Assembly (NCBI GenBank): GCA_902632935.1
Contig: CACPEJ010000005.1
Span: forward strand, 1-54,199
DNA length: 54,199 nucleotides
Direction of reading: 5' to 3'
DNA from: an uncultured Pelagibacteraceae bacterium
GTDB lineage: Bacteria > Pseudomonadota > Alphaproteobacteria > Pelagibacterales > Pelagibacteraceae
This document shows positions 26,091 to 35,398 of the stretch, one piece after another. Made by a program: the position numbers and the translations under genes. The notes under the pieces are model-generated. The model did no database searches. It was given only the letters and a program-made list of their open reading frames with translations, and was not told the DNA's origin. The stretch's first letter is position 1. Each line of letters starts with the position of its first letter.

Positions 26091-27101
26091 TTAAGACTTT
26101 GTAAATCTACTGATGTTTGAACCCTGTTTATTAATTTCAGTATCAATCCAATTGTAGGTTTTTTTTAACCCATCTTTTAATTGAATTTTAAAACTCCAAT
26201 TTAAAATTTTTTTTACTAAATCATTATTACTAGATCTTCCCCTTACACCTTTGGGTTTATCTAATTGATAAACTCGTTCTAATTTTTTTGTCCCGGAGAT
26301 ATTTTCAATAATTTCAATCATTTGATTTATTGAAACTTGCTCATCACTTCCAATATTAACTGGTTCAGAATAATTAGACTCAAACAATCTTAGTGTTCCT
26401 TCAATACAATCATCAATATATAAAAAAGTTCGAGTTTGCTTTCCATCACCCCAAACTTCTATTTTATTTTCATTATTTTTTTTTGCTTTTATTACTTTTC
26501 TGCATAATGCTGCGGGGGCTTTTTCTCGTCCGCCATCAAATGTACCATAGGGACCATAAATGTTATGGTATCTAGCTATTCTTACAGGTATATTGTAATC
26601 TTCCATAAAGTGTCTGCACATACGTTCACTAAATAACTTTTCCCAACCATACCCATCTTCTGGATCAGCAGGATATGCATCTTCTTCTTTCAATCCCTCT
26701 ATAAAAACATTTTTTTGTTTTCTTGTATTATAAGCACAAGCACTTGAAGAAAAAAAATATTTTTCTATCTTGTTCTCCCTACAAGAAATTAATAAATTTG
26801 TATTAATCAGAACTGACTGCATACATTCAGCTTTATTGTTCTCAATAAATCCCATACCACCCATATTACAAGCCATATTAAATACATAATCAATATTTTT
26901 AGTTACCTTTCTACAATTTTCGATTTCTTTCATATCCAGTGAATAATGATTATTAACATTATCAAAATCCTGAAACCAATATTCTTTAGGCTTAATATCT
27001 GCAGCCGTAATAAAATTTCCATTTTTTAGAAGCCTATTTACAAGATGACCTCCAATGAAACCACCAGCTCCAATTACAAGAATTTTCTTATTTTTAATCA
27101 T
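26091..27101 (-). CDS. NAD-dependent epimerase resembling GDP-mannose 3,5-epimerase
   Basis: This 336-residue extended SDR resembles plant GDP-mannose 3,5-epimerase, which makes GDP-L-galactose. Shared features are GAGGFIG (11-17), NMGGMGFI (79-86), SSACAY with the catalytic-type Cys122, Tyr151/Lys155 in YGWEK, RYHNIYGPYGTFDGGREKAP with the conserved lysine near 193, and NIGSDEQVSI. Related bacterial enzymes act on other NDP-hexoses, so the substrate is inferred. With gmd and fcl downstream, a common GDP-mannose pool is a consistent reading. Confidence 0.75.
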   Translation of the reverse strand: MIKNKKILVIGAGGFIGGHLVNRLLKNGNFITAADIKPKEYWFQDFDNVNNHYSLDMKEIENCRKVTKNIDYVFNMACNMGGMGFIENNKAECMQSVLINTNLLISCRENKIEKYFFSSSACAYNTRKQKNVFIEGLKEEDAYPADPEDGYGWEKLFSERMCRHFMEDYNIPVRIARYHNIYGPYGTFDGGREKAPAALCRKVIKAKKNNENKIEVWGDGKQTRTFLYIDDCIEGTLRLFESNYSEPVNIGSDEQVSINQMIEIIENISGTKKLERVYQLDKPKGVRGRSSNNDLVKKILNWSFKIQLKDGLKKTYNWIDTEINKQGSNISRFTKS

Positions 27102-27138
27102 AGTTAATTTTAAACTTAAAATTTAAACCAAAGAAAAA

Positions 27139-28101
27139 TTAAATATTTTTTCTATACCAGCTCAAAGAAGATTTTAAAATATAATTTAAATTGTTAAATT
27201 TCGGTCTCCATTTGGTATATCTTATTAATTTATTTGGATTAGCAATTGATATTACTATATCACTATTTCTTCTTTTTCCAATTTTATAATCTATCTTATT
27301 TTTCAATAAGGAATTAAATTTTTTCAAAATTTGATTTACAGAAAAACCGTGACCATACCCACAATTAAAAACTTTAAACATTTTTTTTTTTTGAATTAAA
27401 TTTGCTGTAAGTAAATGAATTTTTGCTAAATCTTCAACGTGAATGTAATCTCTTATTGGCGTTCCGTCTTTTGTTTTATAATTATTTCCATTAATAGTAA
27501 ATTTTTTATTCTTAACTCCTGCTAAACATAAATTTAGAATCAAATTATAACCCTTATTTACATTAAAGCCACATCGCAGCTTTTGATCAGCACCTGCTAC
27601 ATTGAAATATCTAAGGATAATACAACTTATATGTTTCCTCTTTTTTTTTAAAAAATTTTCTAATTTTAGTTTTGATTTTGGATAAGCTGACATCGGTTTT
27701 AATTGGTCTTTTTCATTAACCTTTTTATCTTTATTTCCATACACAGCAGCTGTAGAGGAATAAACAAATTTATTAATTTTGTTTTTCATACAGTTTTCAA
27801 AAAATATTTTTCCTTTTACAAAGTTATTTTGATAGTATTTTTGTGGATTTTTAATCGACTCCTCATTATTTATAAAAGCAGCAAAATGAAAAACAACATC
27901 AAATTTTTTTTCATAAAAAACTTTTTCTATTTTTTTTGTGTCAGATATATCAATTTTAAAAAAAGCAGCTTTTTTAGGCACATTCTTTATCGATCCAGTA
28001 GATAAATTGTCTATAATTGTGACCTGGTGACCTCGATCAATTAAATAGTTTGAAACAGTGCTTCCTATATATCCTGCTCCACCTGTAATTAACGTATTCA
28101 T
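27139..28101 (-). CDS. galE: UDP-glucose 4-epimerase
   Basis: GalE interconverts UDP-glucose and UDP-galactose, and some members their N-acetyl forms. The 320-residue SDR has GGAGYIG (7-13), FAAF near 73, SSTAAVYG near 116, catalytic Tyr140/Lys144 in AYPKSK, and RYFNVAGAD. A 12-base A tract encodes the KKKK near residue 239. It overlaps the wecA-like gene by 4 bp. Assignment to the GalE family is firm; substrate range is open. Confidence 0.9.
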   Translation of the reverse strand: MNTLITGGAGYIGSTVSNYLIDRGHQVTIIDNLSTGSIKNVPKKAAFFKIDISDTKKIEKVFYEKKFDVVFHFAAFINNEESIKNPQKYYQNNFVKGKIFFENCMKNKINKFVYSSTAAVYGNKDKKVNEKDQLKPMSAYPKSKLKLENFLKKKRKHISCIILRYFNVAGADQKLRCGFNVNKGYNLILNLCLAGVKNKKFTINGNNYKTKDGTPIRDYIHVEDLAKIHLLTANLIQKKKMFKVFNCGYGHGFSVNQILKKFNSLLKNKIDYKIGKRRNSDIVISIANPNKLIRYTKWRPKFNNLNYILKSSLSWYRKNI

Positions 28102-29099
28102 TTATTTTTGTATTTAAAATATAAAATTAGAGAAAAATAGGTCATCAAGTTAAATAATAATATTAATAAAGTATTTATATTAAATATTAAAAAAGTTGAT
28201 GGAAGTATACACAAGATTAAAGTTATGAAAATTGTTTTATTCTTATCTTTAGTAAAATTATTTACAATATGATGAAGATGATTTAAATCTCCTTTAAAAG
28301 GATTTTTTTTTTGTGCCAACCTTGTTATAAACAATCTTAGCATATCGATAGCTGGTACAAAAAGAATTAAGAATATTTCATCACCATAAAAAAAATTGTC
28401 AAAATTTTTATATTGATAAATAAAAGTTGAACCAATTATTGCACTAATAATATATGATCCACCATCTCCTAGAAAAACTTTATTTTTATAATTTAAAATA
28501 GCTAATACGATCATCGGAAATAATAATAAAATGAAGAAGATTGGATAAAATCCCTTTAAAATGAATAAACAAAAAATGAAAGAGCTAAATAAAATTAATT
28601 GTAAATTTATTCCATCAAACATGTTTAGCGCGTTAAGCAATAGCGCAAAAGATAAAATAATAAAAAAAAATGAGTAATTATTAAAATAAAAAATTTTATC
28701 TAAAAAAGATATTTTAATTAATTTAAGATTTAAATCTGGAAAAAAATTAATTAGAAAAATGACTGAAATAACGATCAAAAATAACTTTAAGTTTGGATTT
28801 AAGTTTTTAAGATCATCTACTAATCCAATAATATAAAATATTGTACTTAAAGAAATGATTATAACTATAAAATTATTTTTAAAAATCAAATACTCAAGGT
28901 CTAATAAATATATAAAAAAAGATACAAAATAAAGATTTATTAAAATTACTCCGCCCAATAATGGAGTTGGTGTGTGATGTTTTCTTAATTTTCCATCGGG
29001 TTTATCATAGATATTTAATAACTTAGAAATATTTTTAAAATTTAATAAAAAAATTACATTAAATAAAATAACTATTGTGAAAAGAATCAAAATGTCCAT
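28098..29099 (-). CDS. MraY/WecA-family phosphosugar transferase
   Basis: This polytopic inner-membrane enzyme, predicted to move a phosphosugar from a UDP-sugar to undecaprenyl phosphate, starts glycan assembly. The 333-residue protein has about ten helices. Conserved cytosolic motifs are visible: GGVILIN near residue 49, DDLKNLNP near 115, NALNMFDGINLQ near 158, FLGDGGSY near 210, and a histidine cluster LNHLHHI near 282. It is more WecA/TagO-like than MraY-like, given the island context and the nearby GT26 gene. Confidence 0.87.
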   Translation of the reverse strand: MDILILFTIVILFNVIFLLNFKNISKLLNIYDKPDGKLRKHHTPTPLLGGVILINLYFVSFFIYLLDLEYLIFKNNFIVIIISLSTIFYIIGLVDDLKNLNPNLKLFLIVISVIFLINFFPDLNLKLIKISFLDKIFYFNNYSFFFIILSFALLLNALNMFDGINLQLILFSSFIFCLFILKGFYPIFFILLLFPMIVLAILNYKNKVFLGDGGSYIISAIIGSTFIYQYKNFDNFFYGDEIFLILFVPAIDMLRLFITRLAQKKNPFKGDLNHLHHIVNNFTKDKNKTIFITLILCILPSTFLIFNINTLLILLFNLMTYFSLILYFKYKNK

Positions 29100-29104
29100 T
29101 AAAT

Positions 29105-29884
29105 TTAAGAAATATATTTAAATTTATATAATTTTGCAGACTTTAAAATATTAAAATATCCAAGCCTTTTTTTTGATTTTCTAAAAATTCTTGAAAGTGA
29201 TTTTTCACTTTTTTTATTATAAAAAACCGTAGACCTATAGAAATCTAATAAGTCATTTTCATCTTTAAATTTAAGTGTATTTTTAAAGTTGTAAGATTTG
29301 TATTTAATTTTTTTTTCATTCAAAAATTTTTCTAAATTTTTTTGAGAAAAATCGATATATTTTTTTGCAATTTTAGGCAAAGTTTTTTGTGATGACGCAA
29401 ATTCTGTGAGTGTATGAGGATAACAAGGTGCGGTAATTAAAAAAGAACCATTTTTTTTTAAAAAAAATGAAGAACTCTTAATTACTTTCAATGGATTTTT
29501 TGCATAATACAATGCATAGGAGGATATAATTTTATTAAATTTTATTTTTTTATAACTAAGTAAACTTGAGATGTCATCCATTGGTATACATTTAACTTCA
29601 ACATTCTTATTTTTAATTTTTTTTTTTAATAACTTCAGCGATTTTTTTGAATAATCAGTTGCAAGAATAAATCCTTTAGTTCCAACTAAACTTGATTCTT
29701 TAATAACATGACCACCAATACCACATCCAAGTTCAAGAATTTTATCACCTCTATTAATTTTGTATCTCTTAAAAAGCCATTCTGATAAATCTTTTGTTCC
29801 AAGTTTTTTATTAAGATTAAGTCTATTTTGTAAATTTTTTGATGAAATTGCTCTTTTTTCAACAATAGATAACTGGCTTTTCAT
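29105..29884 (-). CDS. SAM-dependent methyltransferase (class I)
   Basis: This 259-residue protein has the Rossmann SAM-binding motif ILELGCGIGGHVI near residue 49, acidic motif II (LATDYSKKSL), and motif IV near SSYALYY. The acceptor is unknown; sugar or lipid glycan methylation is likely from context. It is the first gene of the leftward sub-operon that leads to wecA, galE and the epimerase. A 47-bp gap separates it from the divergent PIG-L gene, so a promoter should lie in 29885-29931, though none is convincing. Confidence 0.75.
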   Translation of the reverse strand: MKSQLSIVEKRAISSKNLQNRLNLNKKLGTKDLSEWLFKRYKINRGDKILELGCGIGGHVIKESSLVGTKGFILATDYSKKSLKLLKKKIKNKNVEVKCIPMDDISSLLSYKKIKFNKIISSYALYYAKNPLKVIKSSSFFLKKNGSFLITAPCYPHTLTEFASSQKTLPKIAKKYIDFSQKNLEKFLNEKKIKYKSYNFKNTLKFKDENDLLDFYRSTVFYNKKSEKSLSRIFRKSKKRLGYFNILKSAKLYKFKYIS

Positions 29885-29931
29885 TAGAAAAGTTGATACT
29901 ACAATTTTATTTAAATTTCTAACTTTAATTT

Positions 29932-30618
29932 ATGAGTAACGTCTTCGTGATAGCAGCCCACCCTGATGATGAAGTTTTAGGATGTGGTGGAACTTTATTA
30001 AAACATGTGTACGAAGGAGATAAGGTTTATATTCTATTTGTTTCTGAAGGTGTATCTGGTCGATATAAAAATATTCATAATGCTGAATGTAAAAAAGAAA
30101 TTTCAAAAAGAAAGAAAATGGCTGAAAAAACGGCAAAAATAGGTAAATTTCATATTGTTGATTTTTTAAATCTGAAAAATTTAGAATTAAATTCTTATCC
30201 ACACAACTATCTTACAAATATAATAATCAAATATTTTAAAAAATATAAACCTGATATCGTTTATACACATTATGAACATGATCTTAATATTGACCATTAT
30301 TATACTTTTATTTCAACATTTATTGCTTGTAGACCAAATACTAATTTTACAATAAAAAAATTTTTAAGTTTTGAAATTCCTTCATCTACAGATTGGGGTA
30401 TTAATAATAATAGCAGGGTATTCAATCCAAATTATTTTGTTGATATAACAAAATTTCTTAAGAAAAAAGAAAGTCTTTTAAAACAGTATAAATTTGAAAT
30501 GAGGCAAGCCCCCCATTCAAGATCCTTAAAGAACATAAACTCATTGTCAATTATAAGAGGCGGCATAGTAGGCCTTCATCATGCCGAAGCTTTTTATATT
30601 AACAAGATTGTTGTCTAA
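29932..30618 (+). CDS. PIG-L/LmbE-family deacetylase
   Basis: This is a zinc-dependent de-N-acetylase of the PIG-L family, 228 residues, cytosolic. Visible are AHPDDEVLGCGGTL (from residue 9) with the metal ligands His9, Asp12 and the catalytic Asp11, the later THYEHDLNIDHY histidine pair near residue 112, and C-terminal GLHHAEAFYI. It likely removes an acetyl group from an N-acetyl sugar, free or lipid-linked. It is the only rightward gene in the whole island, and splits the leftward genes into two blocks. It converges with the next gene with a 15-bp gap. Confidence 0.88.
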   Translation: MSNVFVIAAHPDDEVLGCGGTLLKHVYEGDKVYILFVSEGVSGRYKNIHNAECKKEISKRKKMAEKTAKIGKFHIVDFLNLKNLELNSYPHNYLTNIIIKYFKKYKPDIVYTHYEHDLNIDHYYTFISTFIACRPNTNFTIKKFLSFEIPSSTDWGINNNSRVFNPNYFVDITKFLKKKESLLKQYKFEMRQAPHSRSLKNINSLSIIRGGIVGLHHAEAFYINKIVV

Positions 30619-30633
30619 AACTTAGCTGCTTAA

Positions 30634-31527
30634 TTAAAGATATTTTAATTTAAAATTGATAATAAATATTGGCATTAAATAAATAAATAATAACCTTAGT
30701 TTGTTATTAAAATTTCGCATTTTTAAAATGTCATATATTAAATTAAATCTTTTGTTTCTAAATAATAAGTCAATAATTCTTAGATATTCTAATTTTTCTT
30801 TTAAAAATGAACGATTTTTTTGAAAATAAACATTATTAAAATTTTGACTTTGATACCACTTTTCAAATTCTTTATAAAACATACTTCTATTATTTTGAGT
30901 AAAGTTGTTATGATGAATTCTAATATTTACTAAATAGTCTTGAAAAGCCATACCTTTAAATTTTTGTGAAGCTTTTATAATAAAATCATAGTCACCGATT
31001 ATATTGTAGTCAGGATTGAACCTCAGGTATGAAATTAATTTTCTTTTTATAATTATAGTCCCCATTTTCACAAAATAATACTTTAATAAATCATCAAGAA
31101 CGAAACCTGAGGGCAAATTTTTTTTTGAAAAAGGTTCAAATTTGTTTTTATTTTCATAATAATGAAAACAATTTGAGTAACAAAAACCATACTCTTTTGT
31201 TGAGTTATAAAATTTATTTCTAGAGCTCAAAAAATTTTTTTTCCACCAATCGTCTGTATCAAGAAAAGTAATAAATTGTCCATTACATTTTTTTAAAGCA
31301 AAATTTCTTCCCTCATATAATTTAACCTTTTTTTTTGTTTTAAAATATTTAAATCTTTTATCATTTATTTCTTTGAAAATTTTAGCACTCCGATCAGTAG
31401 AACAATTGTCAATAAATATTACCTCAAAATTTTTGTAATCCTGTTTTAAAATCGATTTAAGATTTTTTTTAAGAAATTTTTCTCCATTATAACAATTAAT
31501 TATTATACTAATTAACTTTTTTTTCAT
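30634..31527 (-). CDS. Family 2 glycosyltransferase
   Basis: This GT2 enzyme of 297 residues has the A-fold start LISIIINCYNGEKFLKKNLKSIL, IFIDNCSTDRSA, and the metal-binding TFLDTDDWW near residue 90. A C-terminal hydrophobic segment may tether it to the membrane. The donor and acceptor cannot be told. It overlaps the upstream O-antigen ligase gene by 20 bp and is the last gene of the large leftward block before PIG-L. Confidence 0.85.
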   Translation of the reverse strand: MKKKLISIIINCYNGEKFLKKNLKSILKQDYKNFEVIFIDNCSTDRSAKIFKEINDKRFKYFKTKKKVKLYEGRNFALKKCNGQFITFLDTDDWWKKNFLSSRNKFYNSTKEYGFCYSNCFHYYENKNKFEPFSKKNLPSGFVLDDLLKYYFVKMGTIIIKRKLISYLRFNPDYNIIGDYDFIIKASQKFKGMAFQDYLVNIRIHHNNFTQNNRSMFYKEFEKWYQSQNFNNVYFQKNRSFLKEKLEYLRIIDLLFRNKRFNLIYDILKMRNFNNKLRLLFIYLMPIFIINFKLKYL

Positions 31528-32812
31528 TCAAATGCTCAAAAAATAAATAAAAACCTACTGGATAAAAAAAGTACATTGAAATCCAATTGTTAAAGAAATT
31601 TCCACTCGGTACTATGGGCCATAAATTGATGAAAATTGCTAGTAAAATAACTACCTTAGATAACTCGTTTCTGTTGAGTATTTTTTGTGAGTTTAATTTA
31701 TTTCTACTTTTTATTATTTCCCTCAAAATAAAAATAAAAGCTGTTGATATCAACAAGAAACCAATTATTCCATTTGATACTAAAATCTGAACATAGGTGT
31801 TGTGAGGGTGTGTAGAACATCCATCATTTTTTTCTAAAATATAAAGTTTATTTCTACACAAATATCTAAATCCTTTTACGCCTGTTCCGAAAATTGGGTG
31901 ATCTTTAAAAATTTTAAACGATAAAGAATAATGTCCATGATGATCATGAGAAAAAATATAAAATTTATTGAAAATTTTCTTTTTATGCTCAATTCTATTA
32001 TCTCCATCACCTAGAATTTGTCGATAAGTTTTCAAAAACATTCTTTCTGAAGGATTATTTTGATCATAATTTTGAAAGGTAGTGATTATTGAAGAAAAGA
32101 GTATGAAAAAAAACATAACAAATAGAATAAATTTTCTTAAAAATTTCAATATTATAAATACTGATAAAAAAAATAAAATTAATAAAAAAAAAGCGGTTCT
32201 TTCTCCAGAGAGAAAAACTATCAATGTTGAAAGTGATACAATTAGAGTATAGAAAATATTTATCTTATTTATTTTTATATTGTCGCTCATTATCAGGAAT
32301 ACTAAAAAAATTGGAATCATCCTCATAATAAAACCACCTAAAATAAGCTCATCGCCAAAAAAACTTGATACACGTGTATTAAGAAGTTTATATCCCAGAA
32401 TATTTGTGCCAGTGTAATATTGAATTAATGAGTCAATGGAAATTGATAATAAAAATATCGAATAAAAAATAACAACCTTTTTTTCAAAAACTCTGTAAGT
32501 TTCTAGAACATACCAAATAGCCAAAGCAAACAATATGTGTCGAAAAAAGAAAATTCCAGATTTGGAAGTATCAAAATTATAAAAATTTAACAATGTTGAA
32601 AAAAGAGTAGACAAATAAAAAAATACGAAAAATAATATGTACTTATTTTCAAAAAAATAATTTTTTCGTTTAATAATGATATAAAAAATTGAGAAAAAAA
32701 TAATTGAGATTAGATAAATTTCAGAAACAAGAGGACCAACGAGAAGAAGGAATGGAAATATACATACCCCATAACCAAAAAGTACTTTTGATAGATTATT
32801 TTTAAAATTCAT
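31508..32812 (-). CDS. O-antigen ligase / polymerase family membrane protein (Wzy/WaaL type)
   Basis: This 434-residue protein has about eleven membrane helices. A large periplasmic loop holds the Wzy_C-type motif HPHNTYVQILVSNGIIG near residues 338-354, preceded by FGTGVKGFRYLC. Such proteins either join glycan chains to lipid A core or polymerise repeat units; the two activities cannot be separated by sequence reading. It lies amid glycosyltransferase genes and overlaps both neighbours. Confidence 0.82.
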   Translation of the reverse strand: MNFKNNLSKVLFGYGVCIFPFLLLVGPLVSEIYLISIIFFSIFYIIIKRKNYFFENKYILFFVFFYLSTLFSTLLNFYNFDTSKSGIFFFRHILFALAIWYVLETYRVFEKKVVIFYSIFLLSISIDSLIQYYTGTNILGYKLLNTRVSSFFGDELILGGFIMRMIPIFLVFLIMSDNIKINKINIFYTLIVSLSTLIVFLSGERTAFFLLILFFLSVFIILKFLRKFILFVMFFFILFSSIITTFQNYDQNNPSERMFLKTYRQILGDGDNRIEHKKKIFNKFYIFSHDHHGHYSLSFKIFKDHPIFGTGVKGFRYLCRNKLYILEKNDGCSTHPHNTYVQILVSNGIIGFLLISTAFIFILREIIKSRNKLNSQKILNRNELSKVVILLAIFINLWPIVPSGNFFNNWISMYFFYPVGFYLFFEHLNEKKVN

Positions 32813-33803
32813 TTTTAATATAACTCAATAATTCTTTTTTGAAATTATCTTTTGTATAAAAATAATTTTTTTTAATCTTTGATTGTATACTTTTATAATT
32901 TCTTAGTATGAAATCTATTTTTTTTTTCAAGCTTGAAATATTTCTTTTACAAACGAAGATTCCACTCCTGTCATTTACAACATATTTAATATCATCAAAT
33001 ATTATAATAGGTTTTAATCTTGAAAGAGACTCTGAAATTACCTTGGGGAAACCCTCAATATAAGAAGGTAAAATAAAAATTTTACTATTATCATATATCT
33101 TTATTAATTTTTTAACATTTGAAATGGATCCTAAATACTTAATATTATTACTATAGTACTTATGATTAATTAATTTTTTTTCTGTTCCTACAATTGTTAA
33201 TTTAAAATTATTTAAATGATCTTTAAAAATTTTGGATAAATAAAATGCACCTTTATCTTTCTTAAATCTACCTACATAAAGAAAATCTGTCTTAAAATCG
33301 GAATTTATTTTCTTCTTTTTCAACCACATTGAATTTAATTCTGATGGGTGCAGAATGTTTCTAACTTTTACATGCGTAAAATAATTAGAGCATGATAAAA
33401 TTTTTAGTTTTTGTGAAATAAACTTAAACATCAAATAGTAAAAGTAGTATCCAAATATTCCATACCTATATTTATACTCTAAGAACCCATCACTTCTTAA
33501 ATAAACATATCCCCTAACATCAGCTTTATTTATAAAAATTAATCTTAAAAAAGTAAAAAAATTGTAAGGTGAAATTGAAATCATTATTAAATTAATTTTT
33601 TTTTCTTTAATTTTTTTCATATTGCAAAAAATAAACTTACTCTTAATTAAAAAATTAAGTTTTTTTTGACTTTTCCTATTAAGAATATAAATATTATAGT
33701 CCTTATCTAAACAAGAGATTATAGAGTCTAAATCATTATTTGACGTATAGTTTTTTTTTGATGACCAGATTTTATCATTACTAACTAAATATAAATTTTT
33801 CAT
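32802..33803 (-). CDS. Family 4-like glycosyltransferase (GT-B fold)
   Basis: This 333-residue GT-B protein shows the C-terminal nucleotide-sugar domain with DFLYVGRFKKDKGAFYL near residue 168 and FILPSYIEGFPKVISESLS near 245, the E-x7-E-like pattern of GT4. The N-terminal domain is poorly conserved. Donor is unknown. It overlaps the ligase gene by 11 bp, and 1 bp separates it from the epimerase gene upstream. Confidence 0.82.
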   Translation of the reverse strand: MKNLYLVSNDKIWSSKKNYTSNNDLDSIISCLDKDYNIYILNRKSQKKLNFLIKSKFIFCNMKKIKEKKINLIMISISPYNFFTFLRLIFINKADVRGYVYLRSDGFLEYKYRYGIFGYYFYYLMFKFISQKLKILSCSNYFTHVKVRNILHPSELNSMWLKKKKINSDFKTDFLYVGRFKKDKGAFYLSKIFKDHLNNFKLTIVGTEKKLINHKYYSNNIKYLGSISNVKKLIKIYDNSKIFILPSYIEGFPKVISESLSRLKPIIIFDDIKYVVNDRSGIFVCKRNISSLKKKIDFILRNYKSIQSKIKKNYFYTKDNFKKELLSYIKNEF

Positions 33804-33804
33804 T

Positions 33805-34710
33805 TTATCTTTTCAAATATTTAATACATTTCTTTAAACCATTGTTTAGAGTAATTTTGGCACTCCAATTTAGAAGCTTTTTTGCATTTGATACATTTGG
33901 ATATAATTTCAAGATTTCATCTTTACGAAGTTGAATTTTTCCAAATTGAGGCTTTCCACCATTAGACAATTTACAAATTTTTAGTATAACTTTTTTAACT
34001 GATACGGGTTTGCCCGTTCCAATGTTTATTATTTTACCTTTAACTTTATCATTTTTTAAAATTTTTATTATTGCACTTATAACATCATCAACATAAATAA
34101 AGTCTCTTAGCTGTGCTCCACTAGAGCAATCAAACTTTTTATTTTCTATCGCATTTTTAATAGTAATGGGAACTATTCTATTAACATCTTGATAAGGTCC
34201 ATACACTAAATATAATCTCATTATTGTGGTTGGAAAATCATATTTTTTTGACAAATTTAACAAGAATTTTGTGCTCATTAATTTTGCTTTACCATAAGTA
34301 GAGTAAGTTTTTTGTTTATTGATTATATTTTCTTTTTGTGGGGAGACTATTTTTCCATATTCAATACTAGATCCTACTTGAAGAAATTTTTTTATTTTTG
34401 AATTTAAAAAAAATAATGATAAATTTTTGCAGCCGTTGTAATGACTTTTCATAGTTTTAACTTTATGTGAATGATTCACATAACCACCTAAATTGACTAC
34501 GTAATCAAAATTTAAAGATAATTTTTTATATAAATTTTTTCTTATCGAAATATCCAGTAATAAATATTTTACATTTTTTAATCTTCTATTTTTTTTGGGT
34601 GGATTAATAGATATACTAGTTACCTTCCATCTAATTGACAAACATTTCAATGCTAAATGATAACCAATAAAACCTGTGCCACCAATGATAAGGATTTTAT
34701 TTTTTTTCAA
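33805..34710 (-). CDS. NAD-dependent epimerase/dehydratase or reductase (extended SDR)
   Basis: This 301-residue extended SDR has GGTGFIGYHLA near residue 10, GSSIEYG near 113, catalytic Tyr/Lys in STYGKAK near 136, and a C-terminal NIGTGKPVSVKK block. It sits directly after rfbF and rfbG and overlaps rfbF by 14 bp. It may therefore act on CDP-4-keto-6-deoxyglucose, for example as a 4-reductase or epimerase giving a CDP-6-deoxyhexose. The dideoxy route would need rfbH, which is not present in the window. Substrate is inferred. Confidence 0.75.
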   Translation of the reverse strand: MKKNKILIIGGTGFIGYHLALKCLSIRWKVTSISINPPKKNRRLKNVKYLLLDISIRKNLYKKLSLNFDYVVNLGGYVNHSHKVKTMKSHYNGCKNLSLFFLNSKIKKFLQVGSSIEYGKIVSPQKENIINKQKTYSTYGKAKLMSTKFLLNLSKKYDFPTTIMRLYLVYGPYQDVNRIVPITIKNAIENKKFDCSSGAQLRDFIYVDDVISAIIKILKNDKVKGKIINIGTGKPVSVKKVILKICKLSNGGKPQFGKIQLRKDEILKLYPNVSNAKKLLNWSAKITLNNGLKKCIKYLKR

Positions 34711-35398
34711 GGTGCTCTTTATGTCTTATTTTTTTTTCTAAAATTTCTTTATCTCTGGTTGTATCCATACACTGCCAAAATCCTTTATGTTTAAACGCAA
34801 CAAATTGTTTTTTTTTCGTAATTTTTTCAAATGGTTCTCCCTCTAAAAAAGTTTTATCATTTTTGATTAATTTTATAAATTCTGGCTCGATAACAAAAAA
34901 ACCTCCATTAATCCAACCCTCATCTAAACTATTTTTTTCCCTAAAAATTTTGACATAATCATTTTGTATTTTGACAACTCCAAATCTTGCTGGTGGTCTA
35001 ACAGCTGTGAGAGTAAACAATTTTTTTTTTACTTTATGAAAATTGATTAACTTGGACAAATTTATATTCGACAGGCCATCTCCATAGGTCATTAAAAAAG
35101 TTTCATTGAGATGTTTTTTTAATCTTTTTAATCTTCCCCCAGTCATCGTTTTTAAGCCTGTATCAATTAATTTAATTTTAATATCCTTTCTTAATTTGAT
35201 TTCAGAAAAATATTTTTTAATCAAATTTCCTTTATATCCTATTGCAATAATAAATTCTTTATGACCAAAATTTACATAATGATCAATTATTCTATGAATT
35301 ATAGGTTTGCCACAAATTTTAATCATGGGCTTTGGCATTGTTTTTGTGTATTCAGAAATTCTGGTACCCATTCCCCCAGCTAATATTACAACTTTCAT
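34697..35398 (-). CDS. rfbF: Glucose-1-phosphate cytidylyltransferase-like
   Basis: RfbF makes CDP-glucose from glucose 1-phosphate and CTP. The 233-residue product is a nucleotidyltransferase with LAGGMGTRISEYTKTMPKPM at the start, YGDGLSN near residue 103, VRPPARFGVV near 130, and EGEPFEK with the metal-binding region near 190. It is somewhat shorter than RfbF of Salmonella. It overlaps rfbG by 4 bp, the expected partner, which supports CDP-glucose as product. Confidence 0.88.
   Translation of the reverse strand: MKVVILAGGMGTRISEYTKTMPKPMIKICGKPIIHRIIDHYVNFGHKEFIIAIGYKGNLIKKYFSEIKLRKDIKIKLIDTGLKTMTGGRLKRLKKHLNETFLMTYGDGLSNINLSKLINFHKVKKKLFTLTAVRPPARFGVVKIQNDYVKIFREKNSLDEGWINGGFFVIEPEFIKLIKNDKTFLEGEPFEKITKKKQFVAFKHKGFWQCMDTTRDKEILEKKIRHKEHLEKK

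Noticed and set aside
27703..28005. A 100-residue rightward frame opposite galE
   Set aside because: Low-complexity Phe/Ile/Asn composition, typical of the complement of an AT-rich gene; galE motifs on the other strand are clear.
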